A stretch of DNA of 64,000 bases from Bacillota bacterium. GTDB lineage: Bacteria > Bacillota > Clostridia > Tissierellales > Sedimentibacteraceae. Below are positions 60,435-64,000 of the stretch, piece by piece. Position 1 is the stretch's first letter, and the number at the start of each line of letters is the position of its first letter. Under the pieces are notes generated by a model that did not search any database, was not told the origin of the DNA, and saw only the letters and a list, made by a program, of their open reading frames with translations. Position numbers and translations under genes: made by a program. The stretch spans positions 1 to 64,000 of the forward strand of contig JAEWJT010000017.1 of assembly GCA_023386345.1 (NCBI GenBank), written 5' to 3'.

Positions 60435-60518
60435 TTGACAAGAAATAATATTTGAATAGTATTGATAAGTAATTAATATTAATAGCTAAAAAGACGGCAA
60501 TTGCCGTCTTTTTATTTT
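60435..60518 (+). ncRNA. Possible very short transcript (promoter plus terminator)
   Basis: In the 570-bp gap 60275-60846, TTGACA (60435-60440) with TAGTAT (60457-60462, 16-bp spacing) is followed 25 bp later by a perfect terminator AAAAAGACGGCAA/TTGCCGTCTTTTT (60488-60513) with a T-run. The unit would give a transcript of roughly 45-50 nt. The terminator could instead be left over from a lost gene. Nothing else was recognised in this gap. Confidence 0.35.
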
Positions 60519-60846
60519 TACCTAATACAATATGTTATAACTATAAGAAATACAACATATTATAAATTTATTTGCTTTATTGTAAATTAGTATAAAAGTA
60601 AAGTATTATCTTTAAAAATATTACAGATTACTAATGTATTACAAGGAATATTACGGTTATAATTTAGTTAGTGTTAATTTAAAAAATCAACCCACTCATA
60701 TGGTAATCATGAAGGTACAAAAGATAAATTTCTTTTTTTTCTTTTAGTTTAGTTACATAGTCTATATGTGCATACACATCATTATATTATAGGCAAAATG
60801 ATTATACAATATAAGTATATAGTTGGATTAAGGATGGTGAATTAAA

Positions 60847-61191
60847 ATGATTTTAGATTATAAATCTATAGGTACACGTATTAAAAATCTACGTACAAAT
60901 CAGAATATGACACAGGAGAGACTAGCAGAGTTTGCTGGGTTATCCATAACTCATACAAGTCATGTTGAAACTGGCAACACTAAGGTGAGTCTTCCTTCGC
61001 TTGTAAAAATCGCAAATGCTCTTGGAGTAACCTTGGACGAACTTGTGTGCGATAGTATTATCAAGGGAAAAGCAGTATTTGAAAATGAACTTGCCACAAC
61101 GATAAGCGATTGCAGCGAATTGGAAATTAGGATAATCTCTGACATGGCTAAGGCACTCAAAAAAAGCATGCGCGAAAGAATGAAATCTTGA
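60847..61191 (+). CDS. XRE family transcriptional regulator
   Basis: A 114-residue protein with an N-terminal Cro/C1-type helix-turn-helix: IGTRIKNLRTNQNMTQERLA, EFAGLSITHTSHVETGNTKV and LPSLVKIANALGVTLDELV. A short C-terminal tail (CSELEIRIISDMAKALKKS) probably serves for dimerisation or interaction. No target can be named. The start is preceded by a weak GGATGGTG. Confidence 0.88.
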   Translation: MILDYKSIGTRIKNLRTNQNMTQERLAEFAGLSITHTSHVETGNTKVSLPSLVKIANALGVTLDELVCDSIIKGKAVFENELATTISDCSELEIRIISDMAKALKKSMRERMKS

Positions 61192-61362
61192 ATGATATAA
61201 AAAACTAGACGAATATATATTTGATTTTTTAAAAATATGATAAAGTAATGAGAACAAATTGTGAAGAAATAAAAGGTAATATATATTTCTACATCTAGCA
61301 TATTACTATATATTGAAATATATAATTTTTTGTGATAGAATAAAAGAAATGGAGATGTTATA

Positions 61363-61539
61363 ATGGAATACTTAACAGTAAAAGAAGCTGGAGAAAAATG
61401 GGGTATCGGCAGTAGAATGGTAACACTGTACTGTGCAAATGACCGAATTAAGGGCGTTGTGAAAAAAGGGAATCTTTGGTTGATTCCTGAAGATACTCCA
61501 AAACCGAATGATATGAGAAGAAAGTCTTCTAAGAAGTAA
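61363..61539 (+). CDS. Small helix-turn-helix protein
   Basis: A 58-residue product beginning MEYLTVKEAGEKWGIGSRMV and continuing KGNLWLIPEDTPKP, which matches the excisionase/MerR-like DNA-binding domain found in small clostridial HTH proteins. TGGAGATG supplies the SD. It lies 63 bp before the LuxR-type regulator gene. It may control expression locally or belong to a remnant mobile element; there is no integrase nearby. Confidence 0.78.
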   Translation: MEYLTVKEAGEKWGIGSRMVTLYCANDRIKGVVKKGNLWLIPEDTPKPNDMRRKSSKK

Positions 61540-61602
61540 GTGCTTGTATCAATACCTAAAATTGAAAGTCATGTTCTCCATTAGCAGATTGGAGGAAAAT
61601 AA

Positions 61603-64000
61603 ATGCAAAAAAAAACAAGTAAACAAAATAATTATTATTTTTCGGACAAGCTCAAAAGGCGGCTTGACCAAATATCCCAGCACCCATTAACTGTTGTAGA
61701 AGCACCGTCGGGCTTTGGGAAAACAACGGCTGTCAGAGAATATTTTAAAAAGAACCTGCCCCATCGTGCTCGTGAATATTGGTATACATGTCTTGGTGAA
61801 CCTGCTTCTATAGCATGGATGGGGATTTGTAATTTGTTTTCAAATGTAAACGACAAGGTAGCTAATGATTTGAGAAACCTTAAGATACCTACTATGGACA
61901 CATTATTCTATATGGCTACATATCTAAGAGATATTCATTGCGAGACAGAAACATACTTAGTAGTAGATAATTATCAACTTATTAACTGTGATATTCTCTG
62001 TGAGTTAATAAGTGTTTTTTCTATGCACGGAAACCCTAAACTGCATATGATATTTATTACTCATCAATTAGAAGTTAAACAGCAAATTTCAATTCATAAT
62101 AGTAATATTTATAATATTGATGCCACATCTTTTTTCTTTAACAGAGAGGGTACTTTTAGCTTGTTTCAAATGGAAGGCATTCGTCTGACTGATGATGAAC
62201 TTGAAAAAATATTTATGAGCACTGAGGGATGGATATCTGCTATTCGTCTTCAAATGATAAATTTTATAGAAACGGGTTCACTTGAACTTGCCACTGATAT
62301 TGAAAAACTGGTAGAAAAAGCTATTTGGAACAATCTTACACTGGAAGAAAAAGATTTTTTACTTTCGGTTTCGGTATTGAAGAGTTTTACAGTGCGTCAG
62401 GCGGCTATCATGCTAAATCAAGATACCATTCCTGAGAGAATAGAGGAATTTCTTAAAAATAATGATTTCATAAAATATCTTCCGGATAAACATCTTTACA
62501 GTATTCACAGTATTTTGCAAAACTATCTGCAAAACCGCCTTTACGACCAAATGCCAGAGGCTTACCACAGACAGATATTTTATAAAGCTGGAGTAGCTTG
62601 TGCTTCTATATCACAGTATTTTCCTGCTGCTGAATTTTTTTATAAGCTTAGAGATTTTGATTCTATTTTTTCTTTACCGTTTAGTCGTGAGTATTTGGAT
62701 GAACAAAAAGAAAAAATGTCAATTGTTTTTTTTACAACGCTAATTAATGAATGTCCAGATGAAATTTTATGTAAGTATCCATTTACCATGATAGTATTCG
62801 GTTATCTAACTCTAATGAGAGGACACTTTAATGAATATCAAAAATTGTGCAGACTGATTTGTTATGTGATTCAAAATGAAATTGGTTTTAATCCGGAACA
62901 ATTACAAAAAATAAATGGCGAATATGCAGTTTTGGCTTCTTTGGGAGAATTTAATGATATTGATAAAATGAGAACGCTGCAGCAGAAAGCGTGGGAACTT
63001 TTGGAGAAACCTACCGATATGATTAAAGCAAATACTCCATGGTTATTTGGTTCAACCTCAGTATTAAGCATGCTTTGGCGTGAATCAGGCAATCTGGAAA
63101 ATGTGCTAAAGCAAATGGATGAAAGTAAATCCTTATATCATAAGTTAGCTTGTGGGCATGGTGCAGGGTCAGGAAACCTTATAAAAGCGGAAGCAATGCT
63201 TATGCAGGGCGAAGATAATAAGGCTGAAATTCTATGTCATAAAGCACTGTATAGTGCACGCAGCTACCAGCAGATTGACATCTGTATCTGTGCTGAATTG
63301 GTTCTTGCACGCATTGCTATCTTGCGAGGAGATGTTGAAAATTATTTTGCAGTAATAAAGAATATACAAGATTATGCAAGGGAAAATTCCAGTATATATA
63401 TATTGCGTATAGTGGAGTATTGCATGTCAATTATAAGTCTTATTCTTCAAGTCAAAGATTATGTTGCTCCATGGTTTTATGACATAGAAAGTATAAAAAA
63501 AGTATTAAATGCTCCTGTTGTTCCACATGCACAACTACTTTACCTAAGGATTTTACTTATGGATAAACATTATAATGAGTTTTATGGTGTTTGTCAGCTT
63601 GCTTTAGATGAGTCGAGAAATCAGTCAGGTAATATAAAATATGTGATGCCACAGCTTTATCAGCTCATCTTTCTTACTGTAGCAAAATTTAATAATGGAG
63701 ATTACCTTGAGGCACAAGAATATCTCAAACAAGCTCTTGCAATTGCACTACCAGACAAAATTTATCTTCCATTTGCTCTAATAGTAAAAACATCAAATTC
63801 TATTTTGGAATCTTTAAAGAACTCAGCAGCAGACAAAAATAGTATAAATGCTTTAATTGAGCTTGGAAGACGTCAAGAAAGAGGTATGAAAACTATCAGA
63901 AAAGCTATCATTTCTCATAAATCACCGCTGACACCAAGAGAAAGAGAGATTGCCCTGCTTGCAAGGCGTAGGTTAAGTGCAAGGGAGATTGCTGTTGAGC
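61603..64000 (+). CDS. LuxR/MalT-type large ATP-binding regulator (3' end cut by window)
   Basis: An open frame of about 799 codons running off the window. It begins MQKKTSKQNNYYFSDKLKRR, has a Walker A VEAPSGFGKTTAVREYF at about 35-51 and a Walker B-like YLVVDNYQL. A long helical TPR-like sensor region follows, and the C-terminal LuxR helix-turn-helix starts with SPLTPREREIALLARRRLSA at the window end. This is the STAND/MalT layout, where a ligand triggers ATP-dependent oligomerisation. GGAGG is 7 nt before the ATG. Its targets are probably to the right of the window. Confidence 0.88.
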   Translation, partial: MQKKTSKQNNYYFSDKLKRRLDQISQHPLTVVEAPSGFGKTTAVREYFKKNLPHRAREYWYTCLGEPASIAWMGICNLFSNVNDKVANDLRNLKIPTMDTLFYMATYLRDIHCETETYLVVDNYQLINCDILCELISVFSMHGNPKLHMIFITHQLEVKQQISIHNSNIYNIDATSFFFNREGTFSLFQMEGIRLTDDELEKIFMSTEGWISAIRLQMINFIETGSLELATDIEKLVEKAIWNNLTLEEKDFLLSVSVLKSFTVRQAAIMLNQDTIPERIEEFLKNNDFIKYLPDKHLYSIHSILQNYLQNRLYDQMPEAYHRQIFYKAGVACASISQYFPAAEFFYKLRDFDSIFSLPFSREYLDEQKEKMSIVFFTTLINECPDEILCKYPFTMIVFGYLTLMRGHFNEYQKLCRLICYVIQNEIGFNPEQLQKINGEYAVLASLGEFNDIDKMRTLQQKAWELLEKPTDMIKANTPWLFGSTSVLSMLWRESGNLENVLKQMDESKSLYHKLACGHGAGSGNLIKAEAMLMQGEDNKAEILCHKALYSARSYQQIDICICAELVLARIAILRGDVENYFAVIKNIQDYARENSSIYILRIVEYCMSIISLILQVKDYVAPWFYDIESIKKVLNAPVVPHAQLLYLRILLMDKHYNEFYGVCQLALDESRNQSGNIKYVMPQLYQLIFLTVAKFNNGDYLEAQEYLKQALAIALPDKIYLPFALIVKTSNSILESLKNSAADKNSINALIELGRRQERGMKTIRKAIISHKSPLTPREREIALLARRRLSAREIAVE

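Overview
The window looks like chromosomal DNA of a low-GC anaerobic Firmicute of the class Clostridia. Codon use is AT-rich, ribosome binding sites are strong (AGGAGG type), some starts are GTG or TTG, and promoters are TTGACA/TATAAT. The gene set mnmE, mnmG, rsmG, noc, soj, spo0J is the origin-proximal block of Firmicutes. An HndABCD-type [FeFe] hydrogenase, an Fe-S L-serine dehydratase, a selenium-associated YedF and a DUF951 protein point to an amino-acid-fermenting clostridium, perhaps near Peptostreptococcaceae; genus is not resolved. Nearly all housekeeping genes are on the + strand, so the replication origin probably lies to the left.

Layout. 1-306: a 48-bp tandem repeat upstream of mnmE. 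307-7751: tRNA modification, rRNA methylation and chromosome partition genes, with a small VOC-fold gene inserted between mnmE and mnmG. 7752-12668: a perfect-consensus promoter, a four-gene electron-bifurcating hydrogenase operon and a terminator. 12745-18079: accessory genes (Ntn-type amide hydrolase, two CPBP proteases, UGT-like glycosyltransferase, cupin, alpha/beta hydrolase). 18201-19600: a class V aminotransferase (cysteine desulfurase family) with its own promoter and folded leader. 19733-33306: a patchwork of small accessory genes (GNATs, HD proteins, SUKH, HEPN-like protein, nucleotidyltransferase, kinase, MTA/SAH nucleosidase) containing four perfect parS palindromes, the likely loading sites for the ParB encoded at 6903. 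33373-36969: yedF, DUF951, GNAT, a PC4-like protein and serS under a serine T-box. 37338-38537: D,D-carboxypeptidase. 38618-42684: decay and regulation (SLH remnant, small ORF, ECF sigma/anti-sigma pair, gutted Old Yellow Enzyme gene, frameshifted ada, GC-rich hairpin block). 42685-48861: accessory region with two divergent tRNA genes, VOC proteins, a MerR regulator with a DUF6273 gene, PNPOx-like flavoproteins and a MocR regulator. 48991-57511: serine/alanine metabolism (alr-like racemase, glyA, sdaAB, sdaAA) interrupted by two tandem chemoreceptors on the - strand. 57554-60317: DUF1893, ispE, ccdA and a TlpA-like lipoprotein. 60847-64000: XRE regulator, small HTH protein and a MalT/LuxR-type regulator cut by the window end.

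Most notable: the dispersed parS array; a Noc-box-like palindrome at 37154; a HEPN-motif protein followed by a nucleotidyltransferase-fold gene; an HD gene whose best start is AUU; nested RNA structures before the cysteine desulfurase and racemase genes; and several fresh pseudogenes (VOC, SLH, OYE, ada). No single clearly new multi-gene system could be demonstrated from sequence alone; the HEPN/nucleotidyltransferase neighbourhood is the best candidate.
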